NCBI GenBank assembly: GCA_016839165.1
Contig: CP069300.1
Span: 7,473,888-7,537,887, forward strand
Direction: 5' to 3'
Source of the DNA: Bradyrhizobium sp. PSBB068
GTDB taxonomy: Bacteria > Pseudomonadota > Alphaproteobacteria > Rhizobiales > Xanthobacteraceae
Length of the DNA stretch: 64,000 nt
The notes below the pieces were generated by a model, which saw only the letters and a list, made by a program, of their open reading frames with translations, was not told where the DNA came from and did not search any database. Both the position numbers and the translations under genes were made by a program. Positions 43,202 through 52,693 of this stretch are shown here, in pieces. Each line of letters starts with the position of its first letter. Position 1 is the first letter of the stretch.

Positions 43202-44094
43202 TTTTCGCGCAACATCGCCAGGAACGATCCCAGCGCGGGATTGCTGTTCGCATCTCGCCAACAGGCCATGAATTTGACTTGGGTCGGACCGTCGTCGTCC
43301 CAGACTTCCCGGTAGACGACGCCTTCGTAGCGGCCCCCCGTCGCGCCCTCGAACATCAGGAGCGTTCCATAATTCGCACTGACCAGGCTCAGCAGCCTGT
43401 CCAGTGACGAGTCCTGATGGACGATCCGCTGAGAGCCGACGGCATGACGAAGCTTCGCCATGAGCAGCCCCTCCAACTCCGGCCCAGGGCCTTGCTGTGG
43501 GACGAGAAATTTTTCGTTTGCGAGATCCGCCCAGCGAATCCTCGAATTCTGACCAAGCGGATGATGCTGCGGGAAAGACACGATCACCCGTTCGCTCCAG
43601 AGCGGGAGCATCCGGCCGTCCCAGGTGGTCGCATGGCCGGTCATGATCGCAATATCGACAGCGTTCCCCGCCAGAGCGCATAGCAGCCGATCCTGGCTGC
43701 CGTCGACGGTGCGCACATCCACATCCGGAAAACGCCGATGGTATTCGACCAAAGTCGCGTGCATGTGTCCCGCCGAGGGAGAGGCATGCACGCCGATCGT
43801 CAGGAGGCCGAGTTCGCCACGGCTTCTGCTTTTGATCCGTCGGAGCTCCGTGTCCACGTCATCGAGGATCCGTTTGGCGCTCGCGACGAACTCCAATCCC
43901 ACCGTGGTGAGGTGAGTGCCGCCATTCGTCCTTTCGAACAATACCACGCCAAGCTGGCGCTCGATCTCGTGCAGCCGGCGGCTCAAGGTCGATTGGCGTA
44001 TGTTCAGAGCTTCCGCCGCCTGCCGCAGGCTGCGGTGCTGTGACGTCACGACAGCCAAACGCAGATCACTAAGCTCTACATCCACACGACTCAC
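43165..44094 (-). CDS. LysR-family regulator at the end of the trb operon
   Basis: 309 residues. N-terminal winged HTH (FRQAAEALNIRQSTLSRRLHEIERQLG-like, here LRQAAEALNIRQSTLSRRLHEIE) and a LysR substrate-binding domain (LGLLTIGVHASPSAGHMHATLVEYHRRFPDVDVRTVDG). Similar LysR genes are common directly after trbI/DUF2274 in this ICE type. Target and effector unknown. Convergent with the trb operon with a 37-bp tail overlap. Confidence 0.88.
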   Translation of the reverse strand: MSRVDVELSDLRLAVVTSQHRSLRQAAEALNIRQSTLSRRLHEIERQLGVVLFERTNGGTHLTTVGLEFVASAKRILDDVDTELRRIKSRSRGELGLLTIGVHASPSAGHMHATLVEYHRRFPDVDVRTVDGSQDRLLCALAGNAVDIAIMTGHATTWDGRMLPLWSERVIVSFPQHHPLGQNSRIRWADLANEKFLVPQQGPGPELEGLLMAKLRHAVGSQRIVHQDSSLDRLLSLVSANYGTLLMFEGATGGRYEGVVYREVWDDDGPTQVKFMACWRDANSNPALGSFLAMLRENYPDFSAEPPAT

Positions 44095-44205
44095 TTCATC
44101 GGCCTGGACGGGCCGCCTTTCACAACTTCGCCCCCTCCTGCGTCCCCCTTTCGTGATCGACTCTACCCAAACGAATGTGTCGAGAGCTTGGTTCGATCCA
44201 ATGTC

Positions 44206-45381
44206 TCAGGCCGGCAATGGATCGGTGCCGCGATCGAGCAGGGCCAGGTAGTCCGAATAGGCGTAAATCCGGCCGCGCTGCCGTCCCGTGGTCTCGCGCA
44301 CGACACCGATCTTGGCGAGATTTTCCAGCGCCGTGCTGGCGGTCGGGAAGGAGACCGCAAGTCTCTCGGAGACAGTCTGGATGGTGACGATCGGGCTGGC
44401 TTGAATCAATTCGTGGACCCGGAGCGCCGACGGGGCCGCACGGCCGAGGCCAGCGATCTGCTGCCTATGGACGTCGAACATGGCGATCAGATCGCGCGCG
44501 GTCGCGGTAGCCTGATCAGCGGTCTCTGCGACGCCGGTCAGGAAGAATTCCATCCAGGTTTCCCAGGTCCCAGCCTGGCGGACCTCCTGCAGGAGCCGGT
44601 AATAGTCGTCGCGTCGGGATTTCAGGAACAGGCTGAGATAGAGGATCGGCTCGCGCAGCACCCCAGCCTCACACAGGATCAGCGTGATGAGCAGCCGGCC
44701 GAGGCGCCCGTTGCCGTCGAGGAAGGGGTGGATCGTCTCGAACTGGACGTGGGCCAGGCCCGCCCGGATGAGCGGGGGCAGCGCCGCATCCTCGCTGTGC
44801 AGGAAGCGCTCGAGCGAATCGAGACATTCGTCCAGCCGGTTCGGCGGCGGGGGCACGAACAGGGCGTTGCCGGGCCGGGTTCCGCCGATCCAGTTCTGCG
44901 AGCGGCGGAACTCGCCCGGCTGCTTTGCGGCGCCCCGTCCCGACTTGAGCAGGATGGCGTGCATTTCGCGGATCAGCCGCAGCGACAACGGAAATCCGCC
45001 GCGCATCCGGGAGACGCCATGCTCGATCGCCGCGACGTAGTTCGAAACCTCGGTCACGTCGTCGAGTAGGGCTGCCGGCGCCTCATGATTTTCGAACAGC
45101 AGCAGATCCGACAACGAGGATTGCGTCCCCTCGATCTGCGAGGACAGGAGGGCTTCCTTGCGGACGTACATGTAGAGGAACAAAGGCGTCGAAGGCAGGA
45201 TCGTCGTCACGCCGTCGAGGCGCCCGACCGCGGTGATGGCGCGTTCATAGACCTGCATGAACCGTCCGAGTTCAAGCGGCGGATTCGGCGGCAGTGGGGC
45301 AGGCACATAGGCCCGCACGCGCTCGCCTCCCGCGCTCGTTTCGACATAGGCGCCGAGCCGTTGGTTCTCTCCGTCCGCCAC
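44206..45381 (-). CDS. Fic-domain protein with C-terminal winged helix
   Basis: 391 residues. Fic_N region, Fic core HPFLDGNGRLGR (218-229), the complete AMP-transferase motif, and an N-terminal inhibitory motif SSQIEG (80-85) that marks a class II self-inhibited Fic enzyme. The C-terminal wHTH (QASPIVTIQTVSERLAVSFPTASTALENLAKIGVVRETTG) resembles the DUF4172/Fic-HTH family. Expected to AMPylate a protein target; the HTH suggests self-regulation. No separate antitoxin gene is beside it. Confidence 0.92.
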   Translation of the reverse strand: MADGENQRLGAYVETSAGGERVRAYVPAPLPPNPPLELGRFMQVYERAITAVGRLDGVTTILPSTPLFLYMYVRKEALLSSQIEGTQSSLSDLLLFENHEAPAALLDDVTEVSNYVAAIEHGVSRMRGGFPLSLRLIREMHAILLKSGRGAAKQPGEFRRSQNWIGGTRPGNALFVPPPPNRLDECLDSLERFLHSEDAALPPLIRAGLAHVQFETIHPFLDGNGRLGRLLITLILCEAGVLREPILYLSLFLKSRRDDYYRLLQEVRQAGTWETWMEFFLTGVAETADQATATARDLIAMFDVHRQQIAGLGRAAPSALRVHELIQASPIVTIQTVSERLAVSFPTASTALENLAKIGVVRETTGRQRGRIYAYSDYLALLDRGTDPLPA

Positions 45382-45389
45382 GCGCGATC

Positions 45390-45416
45390 CTTTAATTAGC
45401 TTCGCCGTTATTAAAG
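45390..45416. promoter_or_regulatory. A+T-rich inverted repeat upstream of the Fic gene
   Basis: CTTTAAT (45390-45396) and ATTAAAG (45410-45416) are a perfect inverted repeat ending 9 bp before the Fic start codon, in an A+T-rich island (45390-45450) unusual for this GC-rich region. It may be promoter plus operator for the Fic wHTH; inferred from position. Confidence 0.5.
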
Positions 45417-45482
45417 TATAATCCCATATATATTAATAGTGGGCGGGACTAATTCAAGGCTCCGCAGCGGTCGCTCCCTCGT

Positions 45483-46364
45483 CTAGAGCTTCCCGACCGG
45501 GAGAAGCTCGTTCAGCAGCCGATTGGGGAACCGCCGCTTCTGCACGATGGCGTAAAACGTCTCCGTGACCTCGGGTATCCGGCAGTGCTCGACAAGAACG
45601 CCCGCCTCAAGTTCGTCGCGGACGACAATCGGAGGCACGAGGGTCACGCCCTCCCGTTCACGGGCGAGCAGACGCAGCATCGCCATGTCGTCGACTTCGG
45701 CCAGGATGATGGGTCTTATCCCGGCTAGCTCGAGCACCCGATCGAAGGCGACGCGAATATCGCTGTCTAGGCTCGGCAAAAGAATTGGCTCCGACCGGAG
45801 ATCATCGGGAAATTTGAACTTGCGGCCATCGGGACGCGGATGACCGACCAAGCTCACGGGCTGCTCGTTCAGCAAATGATTGCGCAATGACGAGCGGGCG
45901 TCGCGCGGCGCGGCGCTGTTCGCCAGGACCACGTCGATGGCGTGCGCCTCCAATTGCGCGAGCAGATCGCGAATATTGCCTGAGCGGACGATCAATTCGA
46001 CATCCGATCGGCCGATCAAGGGCCGGAGGAATTCGAGCTGGAAATTTCGCGAAAGCGTCGTTAGCGCGCCGACGCGGAGAACCTGACGGGTAGCCAGCGG
46101 CTGCCCCCGCAGGGTGCTCATGAGTTCATCGCCGGCCTTGAACACCGTATCGGCGTAATCGAGCGCGATCTGGCCAGCTTCTGTCAAAAGGAGCTTCCTG
46201 CCGACTCGCTCGAAAAGCGGATGGCTCATCTGGTGTTCAAGCTTCTGAATTTGAACAGAAAGAGCCGACTGGGACAGGTTCATGCGCTCGGCCGCCCGCG
46301 TGAGGCTGCCCTCGTGAGCCACCACCCAGAAGTAGCGCAGGTGATTGTAGTTCAGGTCTCTCAT
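45483..46364 (-). CDS. LysR-family regulator divergent from dabBA
   Basis: 293 residues. HTH (LTRAAERMNLSQSALSVQIQKLEHQMSHPLFERVGRKLLLTEAG) and LysR substrate domain. Overall pattern (MRDLNYNHLRYFWVVAHEGSLTRAAE) is NhaR-like. Divergent from dabB across a 107-bp gap with a T-N11-A site at its own start, so it most likely controls the dab cluster. Effector unknown; in other bacteria LysR genes sit beside dab loci. Confidence 0.88.
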   Translation of the reverse strand: MRDLNYNHLRYFWVVAHEGSLTRAAERMNLSQSALSVQIQKLEHQMSHPLFERVGRKLLLTEAGQIALDYADTVFKAGDELMSTLRGQPLATRQVLRVGALTTLSRNFQLEFLRPLIGRSDVELIVRSGNIRDLLAQLEAHAIDVVLANSAAPRDARSSLRNHLLNEQPVSLVGHPRPDGRKFKFPDDLRSEPILLPSLDSDIRVAFDRVLELAGIRPIILAEVDDMAMLRLLAREREGVTLVPPIVVRDELEAGVLVEHCRIPEVTETFYAIVQKRRFPNRLLNELLPVGKL

Positions 46365-46366
46365 GT

Positions 46367-46385
46367 CGTTCTATTAAAACGAACG
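46367..46385. promoter_or_regulatory. LysR-type operator (T-N11-A) between lysR and dabB
   Basis: CGTTC-N9-GAACG (46367-46371 and 46381-46385) is a perfect inverted repeat containing TTC-N9-GAA, the T-N11-A form of LysR binding sites. It abuts the lysR start codon, which fits autorepression, and lies about 87 bp before dabB, where an activator recognition site is expected. Confidence 0.7.
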
Positions 46386-46471
46386 ACTTTGCCAAAACAA
46401 TGAATTTTTTTCGGATTTCGTGATCAGGTACCAACGTCCCCGAACAGTCATTGTCTTAAAAGGGGGCTCTC

Positions 46472-48031
46472 GTGCAGCACTTCCTCGCGCCGCTGTCGGC
46501 GCCCGTTCCGCTGCTTCTCGCCGGAGCAATCGGCTTCCTCCATCGTGGTCGGCGGCCGAAACTCAGCCCCTTGCTGGCCGAAACCGCTTCGCTCATCGCG
46601 TTGCTTGCGGCGATCCTATCAGCCGGGGGCCTGATCCTCTTCGGCGCTGTCGAAAGTCCCGTCCTCGGGTTCAGGGGACTCGGTACTTCGGTCAGGCTCG
46701 ACGCCGTCAGCGCGACCATGTTGCTGCCGGTGACGTTCGTCGGCTGGATCGTCGTCCGCTATGCGCGGACCTACCTGGACGGCGAGGCCCGCCAAGGCGC
46801 CTTCACCGGGTGGCTTTGCCTGACACTGGCGTCGGTGGCGCTACTCGTGACCGCCGGCAATCTGTTCCAGCTGGTGATCGCCTGGATCGCCACCAGCCTG
46901 TTTCTGCACCGGCTCCTGCTGTTCTATCCGCAGCGCATTGCCGCGCAGCGGGCGGCGCGGAAGAAGTTCATCACCGCGCGGCTTGGCGATGCCGCGCTCC
47001 TTGGTGGCGCGTTTTTGCTGGCCGCCGCTTACGGGACGTCGGACATCGGCACTATCCTTGCCGCCGCGAAGTTGGGTGCGGGTGGAGGGCTCGCCATCGC
47101 CGCCGCCGGCTTGCTGGCGATCGCTGCGGTGCTCAAGTCGGCTCAGTTTCCAGCCCATGGCTGGCTCACCGAGGTGATGGAGACGCCAACGCCGGTATCG
47201 GCTCTCCTCCACGCCGGCGTGATCAATGCCGGCGGCTTTCTGCTGATCCGCTTTGCTGACGTCATGCTGCTAGCGCCCGGCGTGCTTGCCGCGCTGGTCA
47301 TGATTGGCGGGTTCACCGCGCTGTTCGGCAGCCTGGTCATGCTGACCCAGCCCTCGGTCAAGACCTCGCTCGCCTGGTCGACGGTAGCCCAGATGGGGTT
47401 CATGATCTTCGAGTGCGGCCTGGCGCTCTTCCCTCTGGCGCTTCTGCACATCGTCGCCCACTCGCTCTACAAGGCGCACTCCTTTCTCGCCTCCGGCGGC
47501 GCCGTTGAGCGCGTGGCTGCGATCCGCAGGCCCGGCCCAGTCGCCGTGCCAAAGGCCGGCGCCGTCGCGCGCGCCTTTCTCTCGGCGCTCGCCATCTATG
47601 TCCTTGTCGGGGCTTGCTTCGGCTTCGAGCACAAATCGCCTCAGGCGATCGCGCTCGGCGCCATATTGATCTTCGGCGTCGCCTACATGCTGGCGCAAGG
47701 GTTCGCCGACGCAGCGCCCAGAGCGCTGACACGGCGCACGGCCGTCTATGCCGTGGCGACCTCGGTCGGCTACTTCGCCCTTCAGTGGGCGGCGACCGCG
47801 ATCACCGCGAATGTCCTGCCGCCGCCGCCGGCGCCTGGTCCGCTCGAATGGGCGCTGATCGCACTGACGGCCGCGAGCTTCGGCATCGTCGCCATCGTGC
47901 AGGCCATGTTTCCCCTCTGGGCCAACCATCCCGCCGCCGCCGGCCTGCGCGTGCATCTTTCGAACGGATTTTACGCCAACGCCGTTTTCGACCGGCTGAT
48001 CGGCGGCTGGTCCGTCCGCAACCCATCCTAA
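46472..48031 (+). CDS. dabB: DabB, NuoL-like membrane subunit of DAB inorganic-carbon transporter
   Basis: 519 residues from a GTG with an AGGGGG SD. About 13-14 membrane segments with the proton-pumping NADH dehydrogenase/Mrp antiporter core ([45 protein letters not shown]). No other complex I genes are near, and dabA follows 19 bp later. DAB complexes (DabA plus DabB) accumulate dissolved inorganic carbon using a cation gradient, DabB being the ion-translocating part. Confidence 0.92.
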   Translation: MQHFLAPLSAPVPLLLAGAIGFLHRGRRPKLSPLLAETASLIALLAAILSAGGLILFGAVESPVLGFRGLGTSVRLDAVSATMLLPVTFVGWIVVRYARTYLDGEARQGAFTGWLCLTLASVALLVTAGNLFQLVIAWIATSLFLHRLLLFYPQRIAAQRAARKKFITARLGDAALLGGAFLLAAAYGTSDIGTILAAAKLGAGGGLAIAAAGLLAIAAVLKSAQFPAHGWLTEVMETPTPVSALLHAGVINAGGFLLIRFADVMLLAPGVLAALVMIGGFTALFGSLVMLTQPSVKTSLAWSTVAQMGFMIFECGLALFPLALLHIVAHSLYKAHSFLASGGAVERVAAIRRPGPVAVPKAGAVARAFLSALAIYVLVGACFGFEHKSPQAIALGAILIFGVAYMLAQGFADAAPRALTRRTAVYAVATSVGYFALQWAATAITANVLPPPPAPGPLEWALIALTAASFGIVAIVQAMFPLWANHPAAAGLRVHLSNGFYANAVFDRLIGGWSVRNPS

Positions 48032-48050
48032 CCGACCAGGAAGACCGATC

Positions 48051-50477
48051 ATGAACAACGAAATCCTCTCGACCTGGCCCGCCCCGCAAGCGTTGACGCT
48101 GGCCATGGATCGCGCCGCCCGCGCGGTCCCGCCCGCTTGGCCCTTGGCGTCCAGCGTCGCGGTCAATCCGTTTCTTGGGCAAACCGACGAGCCCCTCGCC
48201 AAGGTCGGCGCGCGGCTCGCAAGGGTCGCCGGCGCCGCCGTCACGATGCCCCGGAGCTGGTATGGCCAGAAGATCGCCGCAGGCGTGATCAGTGACGCTG
48301 ACCTTTCGGACGCTCTGGCGAGCGTCTCGACGGGGCCGAGACCTGCGGATGTAACGGCTTTGAAGGCCGCTGCCGGCGTCGAAGCGCCGCCCCCAAAATC
48401 GCTTCCGACCGTCGCCGACCTGGCGGCGCGCGCGTCCGGCGTCGACTGGCCGGGGATGATCGCCGAACGCTTCGGAGCCTGGGCCGCCGGCTATTTCGAC
48501 CAAGGGCAGGCGCTGTGGGCCGCACCGAAAGGCAAGGGCGCCTACGCCGCCTGGCGGGCGATCGCCACCCACGACCTCACGCCCGAAATCGCCGGGCTCC
48601 CTAACTTCGCCCTGCACGTATCGGAGGCGCCGGAGACCGCCTCAGCTGTGGTTGAACGCGTCGTCACTCGGCTGGGATTGGAGGCGGGCGCCGCCGAAAC
48701 ATACTTCCATCAGATGCTCATGACCCTTGGCGGCTGGGCGCAATATGCCCGCTACAGGCTTTGGCAGGCCGAGCTCGCCGACGGCGCGGATGAGACGATC
48801 ACCGATTTCCTGGCGATCCGGCTGATCTGGGAAGAAGCACTCTTTCTGCATTTCGGCGTCGAGATCGCCGAGGCTTGGGCAAGCGTGCGGAAAGCGCACG
48901 CCACGCCCCTCGCGCCGACGCTCGATTGCGCCATCGACGCCATCCTGCAGGAGGCTGCCGAGCGCTCTGCGCAGCGAGCGTTGGGGCAGACTCTAGCCGC
49001 GCAGTCTCCTCCAGCGCTTGATGATAGACCCGCGCTCCAGGCCGCCTTTTGCATCGATGTTCGCTCCGAGGTTTTTCGCCGAGCGCTCGAAAGTATCGAT
49101 CCCAGGATCCAGACCATAGGCTTTGCCGGCTTTTTCGGTCTTACCACCACGCACCGGCGCTTCGCCTCGGACGTCGAGGAACGGCGGCTGCCAGTTCTGC
49201 TCAATCCCGCGCTCAGGTCGTGCTCCGGCGGCCCGGCTCTCCACGCGGAGGATCAGTCGACGCGGTTCAAGGCGCGCGCAAAGCGCGCCTGGGGCCGGTT
49301 CAAGCTCGCCGCCGTCTCATCTTTCGCCTTCGTCGAGGCGACCGGTCCCGTCTATGTCGGCAAGCTGCTGACTGATGCGTTGAGATTGGACGGCGCTCGG
49401 CCGCCCGGCGATCCGGCGCCTCGGCTCGATCCCGCGCTCGACGCGACCGCCCGGGCGAAGGCCGCCGAGACCGTGCTGCGCGCGATGTCCCTGACCCGCG
49501 ACTTTGCACCGCTGGTGCTTCTGGCCGGTCATGGCGCCAACGTCGTCAACAATCCTCATGCCAGCGCCCTGCATTGCGGCGCCTGCGGCGGCTATTCCGG
49601 AGAGGTCAACGCCCGACTGCTCGCCTCACTTCTGAACGATGCCGAGGTGAGAGATGGGCTCTCGCAGAGTGAGATCGAAATTCCAGACGACACGCTGTTT
49701 GTGGCGGCGCTCCACGACACCACCACGGACGACCTGACCCTCTATGACGAGGATCATCCCTCCGCCGCCCACAAGGGCGACCTCGATCAGGCGAGAACCT
49801 GGCTGGCTTCGGCGGGCAAGATGGCGCGGACCGAACGCGCCCTTCGCTTGCCCCGGGCCGCAAGCGAGGCCGCCCTTCATCGCAGAAGCCGCGACTGGTC
49901 CGAGACCCGGCCCGAATGGGCCCTCGCCGGATGCCAGGCCTTCATCGCCGCCCCGCGCAGGCGCACGGTCGGCAAGAGCCTGGAAGGCCGGGCCTTCCTG
50001 CATGACTACGATTGGAAGCAGGACAAGAGCTTCAGCGTTCTCGAGCTGATCCTGACCGCTCCGGTCGTCGTGGCGAGCTGGATCAGCCTGCAATATTATG
50101 GATCGACCGTCGCGCCCGATGTCTTCGGGGGCGGCAACAAGCTCCTACACAATGTCACCGGCGGGATCGGTGTGGTCGAGGGCAATGGCGGGCTCCTGCG
50201 CGTCGGCTTGCCATGGCAGTCGGTCCACGACGGCGAGCGCTATGCGCACGATCCGCTGCGGCTGTCGGTCTGCGTCGAGGCCCCGCGTGAAGCGATGTCG
50301 GAGATCCTTGGCCGGCACGCGGGCGTGCGCGCCCTGTTCGACAATGGCTGGCTGCATCTGTTCGCCCTGGACGAGGCCGGGCGCATGGCCTGGCGTTACG
50401 CAGGCGATCTCAAATGGTCGGCGATGGGAGACCGCGAGGCCTCTCATGCGTCGCCGCAACTCACAGTGGCGGTCTGA
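48051..50477 (+). CDS. dabA: DabA (DUF2309), carbonic-anhydrase-like subunit of DAB
   Basis: 808 residues, standard for DUF2309. The beta-carbonic-anhydrase-like zinc site is complete: Cys334 and Asp336 in FCIDVRSE, His494 in [11 protein letters not shown], and Cys509 in LHCGACGG. The 2- and 15-residue spacings match Halothiobacillus DabA (C351, D353, H524, C539). It is thought to hydrate CO2 unidirectionally when coupled to DabB. The N-terminal [12 protein letters not shown] is also conserved. Confident family call; activity untested. Confidence 0.95.
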   Translation: MNNEILSTWPAPQALTLAMDRAARAVPPAWPLASSVAVNPFLGQTDEPLAKVGARLARVAGAAVTMPRSWYGQKIAAGVISDADLSDALASVSTGPRPADVTALKAAAGVEAPPPKSLPTVADLAARASGVDWPGMIAERFGAWAAGYFDQGQALWAAPKGKGAYAAWRAIATHDLTPEIAGLPNFALHVSEAPETASAVVERVVTRLGLEAGAAETYFHQMLMTLGGWAQYARYRLWQAELADGADETITDFLAIRLIWEEALFLHFGVEIAEAWASVRKAHATPLAPTLDCAIDAILQEAAERSAQRALGQTLAAQSPPALDDRPALQAAFCIDVRSEVFRRALESIDPRIQTIGFAGFFGLTTTHRRFASDVEERRLPVLLNPALRSCSGGPALHAEDQSTRFKARAKRAWGRFKLAAVSSFAFVEATGPVYVGKLLTDALRLDGARPPGDPAPRLDPALDATARAKAAETVLRAMSLTRDFAPLVLLAGHGANVVNNPHASALHCGACGGYSGEVNARLLASLLNDAEVRDGLSQSEIEIPDDTLFVAALHDTTTDDLTLYDEDHPSAAHKGDLDQARTWLASAGKMARTERALRLPRAASEAALHRRSRDWSETRPEWALAGCQAFIAAPRRRTVGKSLEGRAFLHDYDWKQDKSFSVLELILTAPVVVASWISLQYYGSTVAPDVFGGGNKLLHNVTGGIGVVEGNGGLLRVGLPWQSVHDGERYAHDPLRLSVCVEAPREAMSEILGRHAGVRALFDNGWLHLFALDEAGRMAWRYAGDLKWSAMGDREASHASPQLTVAV

Positions 50478-50528
50478 CACCATGCCCCGCCAGCCCCGCA
50501 GTGCGAATTCCGGTCAGGAGCCAAGGTC

Positions 50529-51434
50529 ATGACCCGAGCCGCAAACCATCTCGCCGCGCTGGAGTCCGAGGCGATCCACATCATCCGTGAAGTGGTCGCC
50601 GAAGCGCGAAACCCGGTGATGCTGTTCTCGGCCGGCAAGGACTCGACGGTGATGGCGCATCTCGCCATCCGAGCCTTCTATCCGGGTACGCCGCCGTTTC
50701 CCTTGCTCCATGTCGACTCGACCTGGGAATTCCGATCACTGATCGAATTTCGGGACGCTTTCGCCAGCAAGCACGGCTTGCGTCTCATCGCGCATGCCAA
50801 TGAGGAGGGACGAGCCGCGGGCATCAACCCGTTCGACCACGGGGAGCGATACACGACGGTCATGCGCACGGAGCCGTTGAAGGCGGCGCTCGATGCCGGC
50901 GGGTACGACATCATCTTCGGCGGGGCTCGCCGCGACGAAGAGAAGTCACGCGCCAAGGAGCGTATCGTCTCGATCCGGAACGCGGCGCACGCTTGGGAGC
51001 CGCGCCAGCAGCGCCCCGAGCTCTGGAAACTCTACAACGCCCGCCTCGCCAAGGGCCAAAGCGCGCGGGTCTTCCCCCTGTCCAATTGGACCGAGACGGA
51101 TATTTGGGCTTACGCCCTGCTCAACGATATCGAGCTCGCGCCGCTCTACTATGCCGCTCCACGCCCTGTGGTCGAACGCGGCGGCGCCTTCATCGTGGTC
51201 GATGACGAAAGCCGGATGCGGTTCCTCCCCGGCGAGCAGACGTCCATCCGCAAGGTGCGTTTTCGCACGCTCGGCTGCTGGCCAGTGACGGGAGCCATCG
51301 AATCCGATGCCTCCGACCTGCGGTCCGTCGTGGACGAAACCCTCAGAGCATCCTCATCCGAGCGGCAAGGACGCATCAGCGACGGCGAGGATGGCGGCTC
51401 GCTCGAACAGAAAAAGCGCGAAGGCTATTTCTGA
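50529..51434 (+). CDS. cysD: CysD-like sulfate adenylyltransferase subunit 2, without cysN
   Basis: 301 residues, full length. PP-loop SAGKDS (34-39; canonical CysD has SGGKDS), [49 protein letters not shown] and the diagnostic C terminus [11 protein letters not shown]. CysD makes adenosine phosphosulfate with the GTPase CysN, but no cysN is near. The ATG lies 51 bp after dabA with GGAG upstream, and its stop overlaps the next start, so it belongs to the dab cluster. Its job there is unknown; it could work with a chromosomal CysN or have a different substrate. Confidence 0.9.
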   Translation: MTRAANHLAALESEAIHIIREVVAEARNPVMLFSAGKDSTVMAHLAIRAFYPGTPPFPLLHVDSTWEFRSLIEFRDAFASKHGLRLIAHANEEGRAAGINPFDHGERYTTVMRTEPLKAALDAGGYDIIFGGARRDEEKSRAKERIVSIRNAAHAWEPRQQRPELWKLYNARLAKGQSARVFPLSNWTETDIWAYALLNDIELAPLYYAAPRPVVERGGAFIVVDDESRMRFLPGEQTSIRKVRFRTLGCWPVTGAIESDASDLRSVVDETLRASSSERQGRISDGEDGGSLEQKKREGYF

Positions 51435-52303
51435 TGGCTGGCTCAAGTCCGTGGAACTATCTCGACATCCAGGCGGTGCTGACCACGATGCACGCCAAGG
51501 AGCGTGTCATTGCTCCAATCCTGCGAGAAGGGCTGGGTCTGCGCGTTGAATTGGTCCGGTCTGTCGATACGGATCGATTTGGTACGTTCAGTCGCGAGGT
51601 CGAACGGCTCGGCTCGCAACTGGACGCAGCGAAGGCGAAGATAGCCGCGGGTTTTGAACGGGCTCCCGGCGCGCGCGTGGGATTGGCGAGCGAGGGAAGC
51701 TTCGGACCCCATCCCCACATCCCCTTCCTGGCGCTCGGGCGCGAACTCGTTCTGATGGTCGACCGCGACAATGGTCTTGAACTCATCGGCTACGACGCTA
51801 GCCCGGAAACCAATTTCGCGCATGCGATTGCGCGCGATTTCGATGAAGCAATTGCATTCGCTGAACGCGTCAGGTTCCCCGAGCATGGTCTGATCGTCAT
51901 GGGATGCCACGACGATCAGCCGGCGCCGGAGATCCTTCTGCGGAAGGATGTCACGGACCGTGACATGTTCGGGTCTGCGGTGCGGGAGGCGTGTAGCCGG
52001 TGCGGCGCCGCCTTTGTCGAAACCGACATGCGCGCCCATCGGAACCCAACCCGAATGGCCGCGATCGCACGCGCCACAAATGACCTCGTGCGCCGCTTTC
52101 ACAGCCGATGCCCGGAGTGCGACTACCCGGGTTTCGACGTAACCGAACGTGTTCCCGGCCTGCCGTGCGCTTGGTGCGGCGAGCCGACGCGCGTTGTCAT
52201 GACCAACGTTCTCACGTGCCGACCATGTGGTCACAGGCTTGAGCGACCGGCCTCCGATCAGACGACGGCAGATCCCGGACAATGCGATGGATGCAATCCC
52301 TAG
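51434..52303 (+). CDS. DUF6671-like protein with C-terminal zinc ribbons
   Basis: 289 residues. N-terminal alpha/beta domain (TTMHAKERVIAPILREGLGLRVELVRSVDTDRFGTFSREVERLGSQ-type start), a middle with ASEGSFGPHPHIPFLALGRELVLMVDR, then Cys pairs CSRC, CPEC, CAWC and CRPC in the last about 110 residues that can form two zinc ribbons. I recognise it as the DUF6671 family (recalled, not searched); function unknown. ATG overlaps the cysD stop (TGATG), so expression is coupled to cysD. Confidence 0.75.
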   Translation: MAGSSPWNYLDIQAVLTTMHAKERVIAPILREGLGLRVELVRSVDTDRFGTFSREVERLGSQLDAAKAKIAAGFERAPGARVGLASEGSFGPHPHIPFLALGRELVLMVDRDNGLELIGYDASPETNFAHAIARDFDEAIAFAERVRFPEHGLIVMGCHDDQPAPEILLRKDVTDRDMFGSAVREACSRCGAAFVETDMRAHRNPTRMAAIARATNDLVRRFHSRCPECDYPGFDVTERVPGLPCAWCGEPTRVVMTNVLTCRPCGHRLERPASDQTTADPGQCDGCNP

Positions 52304-52339
52304 GCGTCGTTGCGCCAATTTATCATCGGAGTGAGTCCA

Positions 52340-52564
52340 ATGGTTGAAAGTGTTGCAGAAGGTACTTCTGGGGATGACCCTCAGTTCGATGCTGACGCGC
52401 ATATTGCTTTCATCCTCAAACATCCCGGCATGAGTGATTGGTTGAAGACGGCTTTGCAGGAGGCATTGCCGCGCGACCCCACAGCCGTGCTCAACGACCT
52501 CGAAATCCTCAATCTCGTTTTGCGGAAACGGTCAGAGGCCTTGATTGCCGGGATGTTTGCCTAA
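52340..52564 (+). CDS. Small helical protein, last gene of the dab cluster
   Basis: 74 residues from ATG 52340 with GGAGTGAG upstream; a TTG at 52310 would extend it by 10. Acidic N terminus, then two predicted helices (HIAFILKHPGMSDWLKTALQEAL and PTAVLNDLEILNLVLRKRSEALIAGMF). No Cys, no signal peptide, no family recognised. It lies 36 bp after the DUF6671 gene in the same direction. Confidence 0.6.
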   Translation: MVESVAEGTSGDDPQFDADAHIAFILKHPGMSDWLKTALQEALPRDPTAVLNDLEILNLVLRKRSEALIAGMFA

Positions 52565-52693
52565 GTAGGTGCCGATCAGGACCAACAGGACACCCCAGGA
52601 GCCAGGCCAAACCCCATGCTGATCGCTGAGTTCTGAACCTGGCGTTACGTGAGATAAGGCGGAGCAGGCCGGTTTGCCCGGGTAGACCGCTCG

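Noticed and set aside
46472..48031. Respiratory complex I gene (nuoL)
   Set aside because: No other nuo genes, and the dabA gene follows directly; this is the DabB relative.
50529..51434. Ordinary sulfate-assimilation operon
   Set aside because: No cysN, cysC, cysH or transporter genes nearby; the gene belongs to the dab cluster by spacing and overlap.
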